This document shows positions 9,053 through 17,958 of a stretch of 64,000 nucleotides of DNA, in pieces. The translations under genes and the position numbers were made by a program. Location of the stretch: the NCBI RefSeq assembly GCF_030406905.1, contig NZ_CP129137.1, positions 2,421,001 to 2,485,000 of the forward strand, written 5' to 3'. Position 1 is the first letter of the stretch. Each line of letters begins with the position of its first letter. The notes under the pieces were generated by a model. The model did no database searches. It saw nothing but the letters and a program-made list of their open reading frames with translations, and had not been told where the DNA came from. This DNA comes from Streptomyces sp. HUAS CB01. Its GTDB lineage: Bacteria > Actinomycetota > Actinomycetes > Streptomycetales > Streptomycetaceae.

Positions 9053-9877
9053 ATGCAGAGCCTGGCGCTGATCGAGAACTGGCCCGTCCCCACCGCGGCC
9101 GCCGCCGTCGTGCGCGCGGACGGCACCGTCGCCGGTGCCCACGGCCCCACGGGACACCGCTTCCCGCTGGCCTCGGTCACCAAGCCGCTCGCGGCGTACG
9201 CCGCACTCGTCGCGTACGAGGAGGGCGCGGTGGAGCTGGACGAACCCGCCGGGCCCGACGGCTCCACCGTGCGGCACCTGCTGGCGCACACCAGCGGCCT
9301 CGCGTTCGACGAGCACCGGGTGACGGCCCCGCCCGGGAACCGCCGGCTGTACTCGAACGCCGGTTTCGAGGTGCTCGGCGACCACATCGCGAAGGCCACC
9401 GACATCCCGTTCGCCGAGTATCTGCGTCAGGCCGTGCTGGAGCCGCTGGGCATGACGTCGACGACGCTCGACGGCTCGCCCGCGAAGGACGGCGTCTCGA
9501 CGGTCGACGACCTCGTGCGTTTCGCCGCCGAGGTGCAGGCCCCGCGGCTGCTCGACCCCAGGACGGTCCTGGAGGCGATGTCGGTGGTGCATCCTGGCCT
9601 GTCGGGCGTGCTGCCCGGCTACGGCCACCAGAAGCCGAACGACTGGGGACTCGGCTTCGAGATCCGCGACGGCAAGTCCCCGCACTGGACCGGCGCGGCG
9701 TCCTCGCCCCGCACCTTCGGCCACTTCGGCCAGTCCGGCACGTTCCTGTGGATCGACCCGGACGCCGGCGCCGCGTGCGTGGCGCTGACCGACCGCGCCT
9801 TCGGGCCCTGGGCGGTCGAGGCCTGGCCGCCGTTCACCGACGCGGTCCTCGCGGAACTGCGCGGCCGGGCGCACTGA
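9053..9877 (+). CDS. Serine hydrolase of the beta-lactamase / class C family
   Basis: 274 residues, without a signal peptide, so probably cytosolic. The catalytic motifs are SVTK (Ser41, Lys44), YSN (Tyr100 to Asn102) and HFGQSG in the place of the KTG triad. These define the beta-lactamase/DD-peptidase-like esterase fold, acting on an ester or amide through an acyl-serine. The short length and cytosolic location point away from a true antibiotic-degrading beta-lactamase and toward an esterase or D-aminopeptidase-like enzyme. It lies 10 bases after the GNAT gene. Confidence 0.9.
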   Translation: MQSLALIENWPVPTAAAAVVRADGTVAGAHGPTGHRFPLASVTKPLAAYAALVAYEEGAVELDEPAGPDGSTVRHLLAHTSGLAFDEHRVTAPPGNRRLYSNAGFEVLGDHIAKATDIPFAEYLRQAVLEPLGMTSTTLDGSPAKDGVSTVDDLVRFAAEVQAPRLLDPRTVLEAMSVVHPGLSGVLPGYGHQKPNDWGLGFEIRDGKSPHWTGAASSPRTFGHFGQSGTFLWIDPDAGAACVALTDRAFGPWAVEAWPPFTDAVLAELRGRAH

Positions 9878-10201
9878 GCACCAGGGCCGTTCACACGACC
9901 GGCCCGGGTGCGCCGGAGGTGTCCGGGTCCGCGCCGCACGGAGGACTCCGTCTCCCGTCGTCACACTCGTCCGGGCCGCCCGCAGTCCCCGTCGCAACCC
10001 CGCGCGCCGGTCGGGCGGCCTCCGACGGCCACGGCCTCCGCCCAGCCCAACCGGTCCTTTCCCAGGGCGTCCTGACGAGCCGCCGCACGTCCACGCCGAG
10101 CCCGCCGTTCGGACTCCGCGTCCGCGCGCGGGACCTGGCGGCTGCCGGAGCACGGGCGGGTCAGCTCCGGCGCCGCCGCGCCGGGCACCGGGCCCGGCCG
10201 G
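9878..10201. other. Non-coding gap between convergent genes
   Basis: A GC-rich 324-base stretch between the serine hydrolase and the pirin gene, which converge on it. I see no convincing gene, strong hairpin with a T-run, or repeat. Open frames across it have shadow-like Arg/Pro composition. Confidence 0.5.
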
Positions 10202-10855
10202 TCAGCCGGACAGCTCCCACATCAGCACCTCCGCGGGTGCGGCGGCGGTGAGTTCGAGCCCGCGGGCGTCCGTGATCCGGGCCGCGTCCCCGGGACCGAG
10301 GGCGTCGCCGTCGATCCTCACGACCCCACGCACGACGTGCACGTACACGAAGGGCGCATCCGGTACGGCGGTCCGCTCCTCGCCTCCGAGGCGCCGCACG
10401 TGCAGCATCGCCCCGGCCTGCGGGAGGGCGTACGGCGTCGAGTCGGCGATACCGCGGACGATCTCGTACGACGGCTCCCCGCCCGGGTCCCTCGGTGCGA
10501 GCCACATCTGCACGAACGTCAGCGGTACGCCGGCGTCGTTGCGCTCGACGTGCCGCACCCCTCCGGCCGAGCTGAGCCGCTGGACGTCTCCGGGCCGTAC
10601 GACGGTGGCGTGGCCCGCGGAGTCCCGGTGGGTCAGCTCCCCGTCCACCACCCACGTCACGATCTCGGTGTGGCTGTGCGGGTGCTCGTCGAACCCGGCG
10701 CCGGGGGCGAGCCGCTCCTCGTTGCAGGCGAGGACCGCGCCGAAGCGGAGGTTGTCCGGGTCGTAGAAACGACCGAACGAGAAGGAGTGGAGGGACTCGA
10801 TGCCGGCGGACGCGTCCCCACCGCGGTAGCGCTCACCGGCGCGCCGTATGGACAT
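10202..10855 (-). CDS. Pirin family protein
   Basis: 217 residues from the ATG at 10855. This is a bicupin with the conserved metal-binding block DEHPHSHTEIVTWV and the family opening ESLHSFSFGRFYDPDNLRFG. Pirins bind Fe and some act as quercetinases or redox-dependent regulators. The second cupin half lacks the metal residues, as is usual. The gene is alone, with a 240-base gap carrying two long direct repeats between it and fasR. Confidence 0.9.
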   Translation of the reverse strand: MSIRRAGERYRGGDASAGIESLHSFSFGRFYDPDNLRFGAVLACNEERLAPGAGFDEHPHSHTEIVTWVVDGELTHRDSAGHATVVRPGDVQRLSSAGGVRHVERNDAGVPLTFVQMWLAPRDPGGEPSYEIVRGIADSTPYALPQAGAMLHVRRLGGEERTAVPDAPFVYVHVVRGVVRIDGDALGPGDAARITDARGLELTAAAPAEVLMWELSG

Positions 10856-10893
10856 CACGCCTCCACCGTAGACGCCGGACCGGCGGGGCGGGG

Positions 10894-10991
10894 CCCTCGC
10901 GCCCGCACCCGCGCACCGGTCCCGCACGAGGACCGGCCGACCGCACCCTCGCGACCGCACCCGCGCACCGGCTCCGCACGAGGACCGGCCG
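10894..10991. repeat. Two 46-bp direct repeats
   Basis: Copies at 10894-10939 and 10946-10991 match at 43 of 46 positions, separated by 6 bases. Both begin CCCTCGCG and end GAGGACCGGCCG. They sit between the divergent pirin and fasR genes. They could bind a protein or be a slippage duplication. Confidence 0.8.
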
Positions 10992-11095
10992 GGCACCCAC
11001 CGGACCGGGGCGCCGCGGCCGTCCCGCGCGGGTCCGGGAGCCTGTCCGGGACCCGCGTCACCGCCGCGGCGTCCGGATAAGGCACTCTTGTCCCC

Positions 11096-12292
11096 GTGCC
11101 CCATCCCGAACCGGCTCTGCCCCCGAACGCCGCCCATCCGCACACCGCGACCCTGAAGCGCCTGGAGCAGTCGTCCGGGCGCCTCGCCGCGAACGCGATC
11201 GCCCGCATGGACGAGACGCTGCCGTGGTACCGGGCGATGCCCCCGGAGAACCGGTCGTGGATCGGCCTGGTCGCCCAGGCCGGTATCGCCGCGTTCACGG
11301 AGTGGTTCCGGCACCCCGAGACCCCGCAGGCGATCTCCACGGACGTCTTCGGCACGGCCCCCCGCGAGCTGACCCGTGCCATCACCCTGCGCCAGACCGT
11401 GGAGATGGTGCGGACGACCATCGAGGTCATGGAGTCCGCGATCGAGGAGGTCGCCGCACCGGGCGACGAGTCCGTGCTGCGCGAGGCGCTGCTCGTCTAT
11501 GCGCGGGAGATCGCCTTCGCCACCGCCCAGGTCTACGCGCAGGCCGCCGAGGCCCGCGGCGCCTGGGACGCCCGGCTGGAGTCGCTCGTCGTCAACGCCG
11601 TGCTGTCGGGCGAGGCCGACGAGGGCGCCGTCAGCCGCGCCGCGGCGCTCGGCTGGAACGCCCCGGAGCATGTGTGCGTCGTGCTCGGCACCGCGCCCGA
11701 CGGGGACAGCGAACTGACGGTGGAGGCGATCCGGCGCGCCGCCCGGCACGCCAAACTCCAGGTGCTGACCGGTGTGCTCGGCGACCGGCTCGTCGTGATC
11801 GCGGGAGGCAGCGACAACCCGCTGCACGTCGCCAAGGCGCTGATCGGCCCGTACGCGGCCGGGCCGGTGGTGGCGGGCCCCGTCGTTCCGGATCTGCTCG
11901 CGGCGACCAGGTCGGCGCAGGCCGCGGCCGCCGGACTGAAGGCGTGCTCCGCGTGGCAGGACGCGCCGCGCCCGGTACTGGCGGATGATCTCCTTCCGGA
12001 GCGCGCGATCGCGGGAGATCCGTCCGCGCGCGAACAACTGGTGGAGGAGATCTACAGACCGCTCGAGGAGGCGGGCTCGGCCCTCCTGGAGACCCTGAGT
12101 GTGTATCTGGAGCAGGCAAGCAGTCTGGAGGGGGCGGCACGGATGCTGTTCGTGCACCCCAACACCGTCCGCTACCGGCTCCGACGTGTGACTGACGTCA
12201 CCGGCTGGTCACCCTCCGATGTGCGTTCCGCGTTCACTCTGCGGATCGCGCTCATCCTCGGGCGTCTGGTAGACGGCGATCAGCAACTCTAG
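11096..12292 (+). CDS. fasR: FasR, activator of fatty acid biosynthesis (PucR-type HTH)
   Basis: 398 residues from a GTG start. The C-terminus has the PucR/CdaR-type helix-turn-helix (EGAARMLFVHPNTVRYRLRR), preceded by a GGDEF-like central region (AAALGWNAPEHVCVVLGTA) and an N-terminal helical sensor part. Its position directly before fabD, with the same orientation, matches FasR of Streptomyces coelicolor (SCO2386), which binds the fabD promoter and activates the fab genes. The 83-base gap to fabD holds an inverted repeat (TGGTCCC at 12330-12336 and GGGACCA at 12354-12360). Identity as FasR rests on domain content and synteny. Confidence 0.92.
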   Translation: MPHPEPALPPNAAHPHTATLKRLEQSSGRLAANAIARMDETLPWYRAMPPENRSWIGLVAQAGIAAFTEWFRHPETPQAISTDVFGTAPRELTRAITLRQTVEMVRTTIEVMESAIEEVAAPGDESVLREALLVYAREIAFATAQVYAQAAEARGAWDARLESLVVNAVLSGEADEGAVSRAAALGWNAPEHVCVVLGTAPDGDSELTVEAIRRAARHAKLQVLTGVLGDRLVVIAGGSDNPLHVAKALIGPYAAGPVVAGPVVPDLLAATRSAQAAAAGLKACSAWQDAPRPVLADDLLPERAIAGDPSAREQLVEEIYRPLEEAGSALLETLSVYLEQASSLEGAARMLFVHPNTVRYRLRRVTDVTGWSPSDVRSAFTLRIALILGRLVDGDQQL

Positions 12293-12375
12293 GATTTTGT
12301 CGGACACCAACAATTCCCCTGACGGTTCTTGGTCCCTGTCCCCACGGGCGGCCGGGACCATCCACAAGAGAGAGT

Positions 12376-13320
12376 GTGAGGGTGCTCGTACTCGTCGCTC
12401 CCGGCCAAGGCGCTCAGACGCCCGGCTTCCTGACCCCCTGGCTCGAACTCCCCGGCGCCTCCGACCGCATTGCGGCATGGTCCGACGCCATCGGGCTCGA
12501 CCTCGCCCACTACGGCACGAAGGCCGACGCGGACGAGATCCGCGACACGGCCGTGGCGCAGCCGCTTCTCGTCGCGGCCGGACTGCTGTCGGCGTCCGCG
12601 CTCGGTGACGTCGCGCCGGGTGCCGTGGCCGGTCACAGCGTCGGCGAGATCACGGCCGCCGCGTTCGCGGGCGTGCTCGACGACATTGCGGCGCTGCGTC
12701 TCGTACGGACCCGCGGGCTGGCGATGGCCGAGGCCGCCGCCGTCACGGAGACCGGTATGTCGGCCCTGCTCGGGGGCGACCCCGAGGTGAGCGTCGCGCA
12801 CCTGGAGAAGCTGGGTCTGACCGCCGCGAACGTCAACGGCGCCGGGCAGATCGTCGCCGCCGGCACCAAGGAGCAGCTCGCCGCGCTGGAGGCGGACAAG
12901 CCCGAGGGTGTGCGGAAGGTCGTCGCGCTCAAGGTCGCCGGGGCGTTCCACACCCACCACATGGCCCCCGCGGTCGCGAAGCTGGAGGAGGCCGCCAAGG
13001 CCCTCACCCCGGCCGACCCGAAGGTGCCGTACGTCTCCAACAAGGACGGGCGCACGGTGGCCGGCGGTGACGAGGTCGTGGCCCGGCTGGTCGGCCAGGT
13101 CGCCAACCCGGTCCGCTGGGACCTGTGCATGGAGACCTTCAAGGAACTCGGCGTGACCGCCCTCGTCGAGGTGTGCCCCGGCGGCACCCTCACCGGTCTC
13201 GCCAAGCGCGCGCTGCCGGGCGTCACGACGCTCGCGCTGAAGACCCCCGACGACCTCGACGCGGCCCGCACGCTGCTCGCCGAGACCGGTTCACCTGCCG
13301 CTGACGCGGCAGGCGCCTGA
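12376..13320 (+). CDS. fabD: Malonyl-CoA:ACP transacylase FabD
   Basis: 314 residues from the GTG at 12376; a second GTG at 12382 is an alternative that gives the common start VLVLVAPGQG. The enzyme moves malonyl from CoA to AcpP to feed fatty acid elongation in the cytosol. The nucleophile elbow GHSVGE is present, along with the oxyanion region VLVAPGQGAQTPGF and the later catalytic His in AGAFHTHHM. It is the first gene of fabD-fabH-acpP-fabF; fabH starts 17 bases on. In S. coelicolor the same protein also serves polyketide synthases. Confidence 0.96.
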   Translation: MRVLVLVAPGQGAQTPGFLTPWLELPGASDRIAAWSDAIGLDLAHYGTKADADEIRDTAVAQPLLVAAGLLSASALGDVAPGAVAGHSVGEITAAAFAGVLDDIAALRLVRTRGLAMAEAAAVTETGMSALLGGDPEVSVAHLEKLGLTAANVNGAGQIVAAGTKEQLAALEADKPEGVRKVVALKVAGAFHTHHMAPAVAKLEEAAKALTPADPKVPYVSNKDGRTVAGGDEVVARLVGQVANPVRWDLCMETFKELGVTALVEVCPGGTLTGLAKRALPGVTTLALKTPDDLDAARTLLAETGSPAADAAGA

Positions 13321-13337
13321 CAAGGAGCCGAGACAGC

Positions 13338-14339
13338 ATGTCGAAGATCAAGCCCAGCAAGGGCTCCCCGTACGCACGCATCATGGGTGTCGGCGGCTAC
13401 CGCCCCACCCGGGTCGTGCCCAACGAGGTGATCCTCGAGACGATCGACTCCTCCGACGAGTGGATCCGCTCCCGCTCGGGCATCTCCACCCGTCACTGGG
13501 CGAACGACGAGGAGACCGTGACGGCGATGTCGGTCGAGGCGGCGGGCAAGGCCATCGCCGACGCCGGGCTCACCCCGGAGCAGATCGGCGGCGTGATCGT
13601 CTCGACCGTCTCCCACTTCAAGCAGACCCCGGCCGTCGCCACGGAGATCGCGGACAAGATCGGCGCGGTGAAGCCCGCCGCGTTCGACATCTCCGCCGGC
13701 TGCGCGGGCTTCGGCTACGGCCTGACCCTCGCCAAGGGCATGGTCGTCGAGGGCTCCGCGGAGTACGTGCTGGTCATCGGCGTGGAGCGGCTCAGCGATC
13801 TGACCGATCTGGAGGACCGCGCCACCGCGTTCCTCTTCGGTGACGGCGCGGGCGCCGTCGTCGTCGGTCCGGCGAAGGAGCCCCGGATCGGACCCACCGT
13901 GTGGGGTTCCGAGGGCGACAAGTCGGAGACCATCAAGCAGACCGTGCCGTGGACGGACTACCGCGACGGCGCCGTCGAGCGGTTCCCCGCCATCACCCAG
14001 GAAGGCCAGGCGGTGTTCCGCTGGGCCGTGTTCGAGATGGCGAAGGTCGCCCAGCAGGCGCTGGACGCGGCCGGGATCACCGCGGACGACCTGGACGTCT
14101 TCATCCCGCACCAGGCGAACATGCGGATCATCGACTCGATGGTGAAGACTCTGAAACTGCCGGAGCACGTCACGGTCGCCCGTGACGTGGAGACCACCGG
14201 CAACACCTCGGCCGCCTCGATTCCGCTCGCGATGGAGCGGCTTCTGGCGACCGGGCAGGCGAAGAGCGGCGACACCGCGCTCGTCATCGGCTTCGGGGCG
14301 GGTCTCGTCTACGCCGCGACGGTCGTTACCCTCCCCTAG
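13338..14339 (+). CDS. fabH: 3-oxoacyl-ACP synthase III FabH
   Basis: 333 residues. It starts fatty acid synthesis by condensing an acyl-CoA primer with malonyl-ACP. The catalytic triad is visible: Cys in SAGCAGFGYG, His in PHQANMRI and Asn in TGNTSAASIP. The start ATG has a good ribosome site (AAGGAG) 10 bases upstream. In Streptomyces this enzyme takes branched-chain acyl-CoA primers; the sequence alone does not show specificity. It sits second in the fab cluster. Confidence 0.97.
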   Translation: MSKIKPSKGSPYARIMGVGGYRPTRVVPNEVILETIDSSDEWIRSRSGISTRHWANDEETVTAMSVEAAGKAIADAGLTPEQIGGVIVSTVSHFKQTPAVATEIADKIGAVKPAAFDISAGCAGFGYGLTLAKGMVVEGSAEYVLVIGVERLSDLTDLEDRATAFLFGDGAGAVVVGPAKEPRIGPTVWGSEGDKSETIKQTVPWTDYRDGAVERFPAITQEGQAVFRWAVFEMAKVAQQALDAAGITADDLDVFIPHQANMRIIDSMVKTLKLPEHVTVARDVETTGNTSAASIPLAMERLLATGQAKSGDTALVIGFGAGLVYAATVVTLP

Positions 14340-14419
14340 GCAAGCATCCGGATCTTCCGGATATCCGGTCCTCCGGGCAAGCCCGTTCAACCCTCTGCTA
14401 CACATCGAAGGAGCGCCAC

Positions 14420-14668
14420 ATGGCCGCCACTCAGGAAGAGATCGTCGAAGGTCTCGCCGAGATCGTCAACGAGATCGCCGGTATCCCGGCGGAGGACGTC
14501 CAGCTGGACAAGTCCTTCACCGACGACCTGGACGTCGACTCGCTGTCCATGGTCGAGGTCGTCGTCGCCGCCGAGGAGCGCTTCGACGTCAAGATCCCGG
14601 ACGAGGACGTCAAGAACCTCAAGACCGTCGGCGACGCAGCCGAGTACATCCTGAAGCACCAGGCCTGA
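14420..14668 (+). CDS. acpP: Acyl carrier protein AcpP
   Basis: 82 residues, acidic, with the phosphopantetheine site in DLDVDSLSMVEVV (Ser of DSL). It carries growing acyl chains for fatty acid synthesis. A strong ribosome site (AAGGAG) precedes the ATG. It lies between fabH and fabF with 80-base gaps on both sides, in the standard Streptomyces order. The context marks it as the fatty acid ACP, not a polyketide one. Confidence 0.97.
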   Translation: MAATQEEIVEGLAEIVNEIAGIPAEDVQLDKSFTDDLDVDSLSMVEVVVAAEERFDVKIPDEDVKNLKTVGDAAEYILKHQA

Positions 14669-14747
14669 TCCAGGCCGATCAGGTACGCCACCCAGCGGTG
14701 GCGCCGCTGATTCACGAACCCTCATAGACCGTGGAGAAAGAATTCCT

Positions 14748-16010
14748 GTGAACTCGACCAATCGCACTGTGGTCGTCACCGGTATCGGCGCAACCACACC
14801 GCTGGGTGGCGACTCCGCATCGACCTGGGAAGGTCTGATGGCGGGACGCTCCGGCGTCAAGCCCCTCGAAGGAGAGCGCTTCGAGGAACTGCCCGTCCGT
14901 ATCGCCGCCCCTGCGGCGGTCGACCCGGGCGAGGTCCTGCCCCGGCCGCAGGCGCGCAAGCTGGACCGCTCGGCCCAGTTCGCGCTGATCGCCGCGCGTG
15001 AGGCGTGGGCCGACGCCGGGTTCACCGCCCCCGCCGGCGAGGACGAGACCATCCTTCCCGACCGCCTCGGCGCGGTCATCGCCTCCGGCATCGGCGGTGT
15101 CACCACCCTGCTCGACCAGTACGACGTGCTGAAGGAGAAGGGCGTACGCCGGGTCTCCCCGCACACCGTGCCGATGCTGATGCCCAACGGCCCCTCCGCC
15201 AACGTCGGTCTGGAGGTGAACGCCCAGGCGGGCGTGCACACTCCGGTCTCCGCCTGTGCGTCGGGCGCCGAGGCGATCGGCTACGCCATCGAGATGATCC
15301 GCAGCGGCCGCGCCGACGTCGTGGTCGCCGGCGGCACCGAGGCCGCGATCCACCCGCTGCCGATCGCCGCGTTCGCCAACATGATGGCGATGTCCAAGAA
15401 CAACGACGAGCCCGAGCGGGCCTCGCGCCCGTACGACAAGGCCCGCGACGGCTTCGTGCTGGGCGAGGGCGCGGGTGTCGTCGTCCTGGAGTCCGCGGAG
15501 CACGCGGCCGCGCGCGGCGCCCGCGTCTACTGCGAGGCGCTGGGCCAGGGCCTGTCCGCGGACAGCCACCACATCGCGCAGCCCGAGCCGACCGGCCGCG
15601 GTGTCGCGGCGGCGGTGCAGAACCTGCTGGACAACACCGGTCTGAAGCCGTCCGAGGTGGTCCACCTCAACGCGCACGCCACATCCACGCCCCAGGGCGA
15701 CATCGCCGAGATCAAGGCGCTGCGCAAGGTGCTGGGCGACGACCTCGACCATGTCGCGATCTCCGCGACGAAGTCGATGACGGGCCATCTGCTGGGCGGC
15801 GCCGGCGGTATCGAGACCGTCGCGACGGTCCTGGCGCTGCACCACCGGCAGGCCCCGCCGACCGTGAACGTCGACGACATGGACGACGAGATCGAGGCGG
15901 ACATCGTCCGCGGTGAGCCGCGTGCGCTGCCCGAGGGCACGATCGCCGCGATCAACAACTCGTTCGGCTTCGGCGGCCACAACGTGGTGCTGGCCTTCCG
16001 TACCGTCTGA
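14748..16010 (+). CDS. fabF: 3-oxoacyl-ACP synthase II FabF
   Basis: 420 residues from a GTG start. This is the elongating condensing enzyme of fatty acid synthesis. The active site has Cys in VSACASGAEAIGYA, His in NAHATSTPQGD and His in KSMTGHLLGGAGG, the Cys-His-His set of KAS II. The C-terminal NNSFGFGGHNVVLAF is also typical. A hairpin terminator follows at 16037, so it is the last gene of the cluster. A type II polyketide ketosynthase alpha is excluded by the absence of a chain-length factor, cyclase and ketoreductase. Confidence 0.96.
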   Translation: MNSTNRTVVVTGIGATTPLGGDSASTWEGLMAGRSGVKPLEGERFEELPVRIAAPAAVDPGEVLPRPQARKLDRSAQFALIAAREAWADAGFTAPAGEDETILPDRLGAVIASGIGGVTTLLDQYDVLKEKGVRRVSPHTVPMLMPNGPSANVGLEVNAQAGVHTPVSACASGAEAIGYAIEMIRSGRADVVVAGGTEAAIHPLPIAAFANMMAMSKNNDEPERASRPYDKARDGFVLGEGAGVVVLESAEHAAARGARVYCEALGQGLSADSHHIAQPEPTGRGVAAAVQNLLDNTGLKPSEVVHLNAHATSTPQGDIAEIKALRKVLGDDLDHVAISATKSMTGHLLGGAGGIETVATVLALHHRQAPPTVNVDDMDDEIEADIVRGEPRALPEGTIAAINNSFGFGGHNVVLAFRTV

Positions 16011-16036
16011 CGCCCGTCCGACACACGACGACGCGC

Positions 16037-16075
16037 AGCGGGCCCCGTCTCCCCTCCCGGGAGGCGGGGCCCGCT
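16037..16075 (+). terminator. Terminator of the fab cluster
   Basis: An inverted repeat beginning AGCGGGCCCCGTCTCC with a short CCTCCC loop and its near-complement ending GGGGCCCGCT, followed by TTGTT. It starts 27 bases after the fabF stop. Confidence 0.85.
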
Positions 16076-16188
16076 TGTTCCCCGGTACGGACGCATCGGC
16101 GGGCCCAACTCCGGTACGGGATCGCGGCTCGGCCCGCTTCCGGTACGGGGGACCGACGGCCCCGGAACGGCCGGCCGGCGGTCGTCCG

Positions 16189-16838
16189 TCAGCGCAGGGC
16201 CCACGCCTCCGGGACACCGAGGTCCGCGCAGAGGCGGACCCGCTGTTCCGGTGCGAGCGTGCCGGAGAGGGCGTCGAGGCTGCGGCCCGCCTCGCTCCCG
16301 GGTACGGACTCGACGGTCGCACGGGCGACGGACGCGCGGACCGCGGGCGGCAGGGCCGGAAGCATCCGGTGCAGGTCGCTGAGCCCCTCCTGCGCGGTCC
16401 GCGAGGCGCGGAACGCCCCGAGGACGGCGGCGAGTTCGTCGTCGCCGCAGTGCCGCCACAGCGCGGGCATGGCGACGGTCTCCTCGGCGTGCAGATGTGC
16501 CAGGTAGGCGCTGATCAGCTCGTTCAGCGCCAGGTGGAGCGCGTGCTGCGCCTCGGGGCGGGCGTCGGGGGCGCTGCCGGGAACGCGCGTGCCCGGTCGT
16601 CGAGGGCCGCGATCGCCGCGCCGAGCCTGAGGTGCTCGGCGTCCAGCGCGTCGGCCGCCACCGGATCCCGCTCGCGCAGCAGCGGATGGATGAAGGTGTC
16701 CTCGTGCTCGGCGTGCTCCCGCAGCTCCCCGGTCATGGCCGGACAACGCTCGGCGGCCCGCTTCCCGGCCGCCGCGTCCGCGCTGTCCCCCGCGCCGACC
16801 TCGACGGCGAGCGCGAGGAGGCGCGCTCGCCGGCCCAT
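16189..16838 (-). pseudogene. Frameshifted hemerythrin-domain protein
   Basis: The first part, from an ATG at 16838, reads LREHAEHEDTFIHPLLRERD and EHLRLGAAIAALDDRARAF, with the His/Glu pattern of hemerythrin-like four-helix bundles (HxxxE and EH). The reading then shifts frame at about 16557-16590 and continues with ALNELISAYLAHLHAEETVA and MPALWRHCGDDELAAVLGAF, the second pair of iron-ligand helices. Neither half alone can bind the di-iron centre fully. A single-base sequencing error would restore the gene, so either a true pseudogene or an error is possible. Its start abuts a MarR remnant on the other strand. Confidence 0.75.
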
Positions 16839-17051
16839 GTGGACGTGGAGCAGGGGTTCGCCGCCCACGCCGACAACCCCGACCACCGGGGCTCCCCCGT
16901 CCTGACGCTCGCCGCCGGCGGCCGCGACGCACTGGGCAAGGTCACCGGGCGGGCGACGGAACGGCATCGCGAACTGTTCGCGGACGTGCCGGACGAGGAG
17001 GTCGCCGCGGCGCGGTCGCTGCTGCGCCGGCTGCTCACTGAGCCGGACCGG
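16839..17051 (+). pseudogene. C-terminal remnant of a MarR family regulator
   Basis: An in-frame stretch reads DNPDHRGSPVLTLAAGGRDA and then an amphipathic helix (ELFADVPDEEVAAARSLLRR). This is the wing and dimerisation helix of MarR regulators (compare NPxHRxSP...T..G). The helix-turn-helix that should precede it is missing; the upstream DNA codes the hemerythrin gene on the opposite strand. It has no start codon or ribosome site of its own, so it is a truncated relic. Confidence 0.65.
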
Positions 17052-17209
17052 CAGGAACGGGCGACGGGGGAAGCGCTGAACCGGCCGGGGAACCCGGACG
17101 GCTCACGGGCGGCGGGACGGGCACGAGCGCCCGGGCGTGCGGGGCACAGTGGCCCGGGCAGAACACAGGACCGGGCGGCGCGACGGCCGCCCGGGATGGT
17201 GCCGGTGGG

Positions 17210-17704
17210 TCAGACCACCTGGTGGAGCCAGCGGACCGGGGCACCCTCGCCCGCGTACCGGAACGGTTCGAGCTCGTCGTCCCAGGGCTTGCCCAGCAGC
17301 TTGGAGATCTCCGCCTCGAGCTCGGTCTCACCCTGGGTCGAGCGCGCGAGGGCCGCGCGGAGGCGGTCCTCGGGGATGAGGATGTCGCCGTGGATGCCGG
17401 TGACGGCGTGGAAGATGCCGAGGTCGGGCGTGGCGCTGTAGCGCTCCCCCTCGGCGGTGGCGCAGGGCTCCGCGGTCACCTCGAAGCGGAGCAACTGCCA
17501 GCCGCGCAGTGCCGACGCCAGCTTGGAAGCCGTCCCGCTCTCGCCCTGCCAGGAGAACTCGGCTCTCCAGGTGCCGGGGGACGCGGGCTGGCGGATCCAG
17601 TCGAGCTGGACCCGTACGCCGAGCACGCCCGCGACCGCCCATTCGACGTGCGGGCACAGGGCGCGTGGTGCGGAGTGGACATAGAGAACGCCGCGTGTCG
17701 TCAC
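17210..17704 (-). CDS. DUF3145 family protein
   Basis: 164 residues, full length for DUF3145. It begins MTTRGVLYVHSAPRALCPHV, the family signature, and ends with EPFRYAGEGAPVRWLHQVV. It is a cytosolic actinobacterial protein of unknown function, regularly found just after the fab cluster in Streptomyces. The gene is oppositely oriented to the fab genes. Its upstream region is clearly richer in A+T than the rest of the window and should hold its promoter. Confidence 0.93.
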   Translation of the reverse strand: MTTRGVLYVHSAPRALCPHVEWAVAGVLGVRVQLDWIRQPASPGTWRAEFSWQGESGTASKLASALRGWQLLRFEVTAEPCATAEGERYSATPDLGIFHAVTGIHGDILIPEDRLRAALARSTQGETELEAEISKLLGKPWDDELEPFRYAGEGAPVRWLHQVV

Positions 17705-17958
17705 CGGGACCTCCAGTGTGGGACGAGGATCACCTTCCCAGCGGCCTCAGTAAACAACATCAAGTACGAATCCCCGCAAACGGCAAAAAGCGGACAGCAT
17801 ATGACGTGATGTAATTTACTGGAGCCGGCGAGCCAAGTGCCTCTGGTTCGACGTGGGCAAAGCTACCGTGCGTCGGGGGCCCAGGTGTGTCGTACCGCCC
17901 CTCCCGGGCCCCGTACGCACCAAGCATTCACCCGCCAGGACGCCTTGGGGGAGGGCAG
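17705..17958. promoter_or_regulatory. A+T-rich divergent promoter region
   Basis: 254 bases between the divergent DUF3145 and SGNH hydrolase genes. The segment 17748-17822 has runs such as GTAAACAACATCAAGTACG and GATGTAATTTACTGG that stand out in this genome. I cannot fix individual -35/-10 pairs with confidence. Confidence 0.45.

Noticed and set aside
9053..9877. Secreted antibiotic-degrading beta-lactamase
   Set aside because: There is no signal peptide, the length is short and the third motif is HFGQSG rather than KTG. An esterase-like role is more likely.
12376..16010. Type II polyketide synthase
   Set aside because: The order fabD-fabH-acpP-fabF with FasR upstream is the housekeeping fatty acid cluster. 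There is no chain-length factor, cyclase or tailoring gene.
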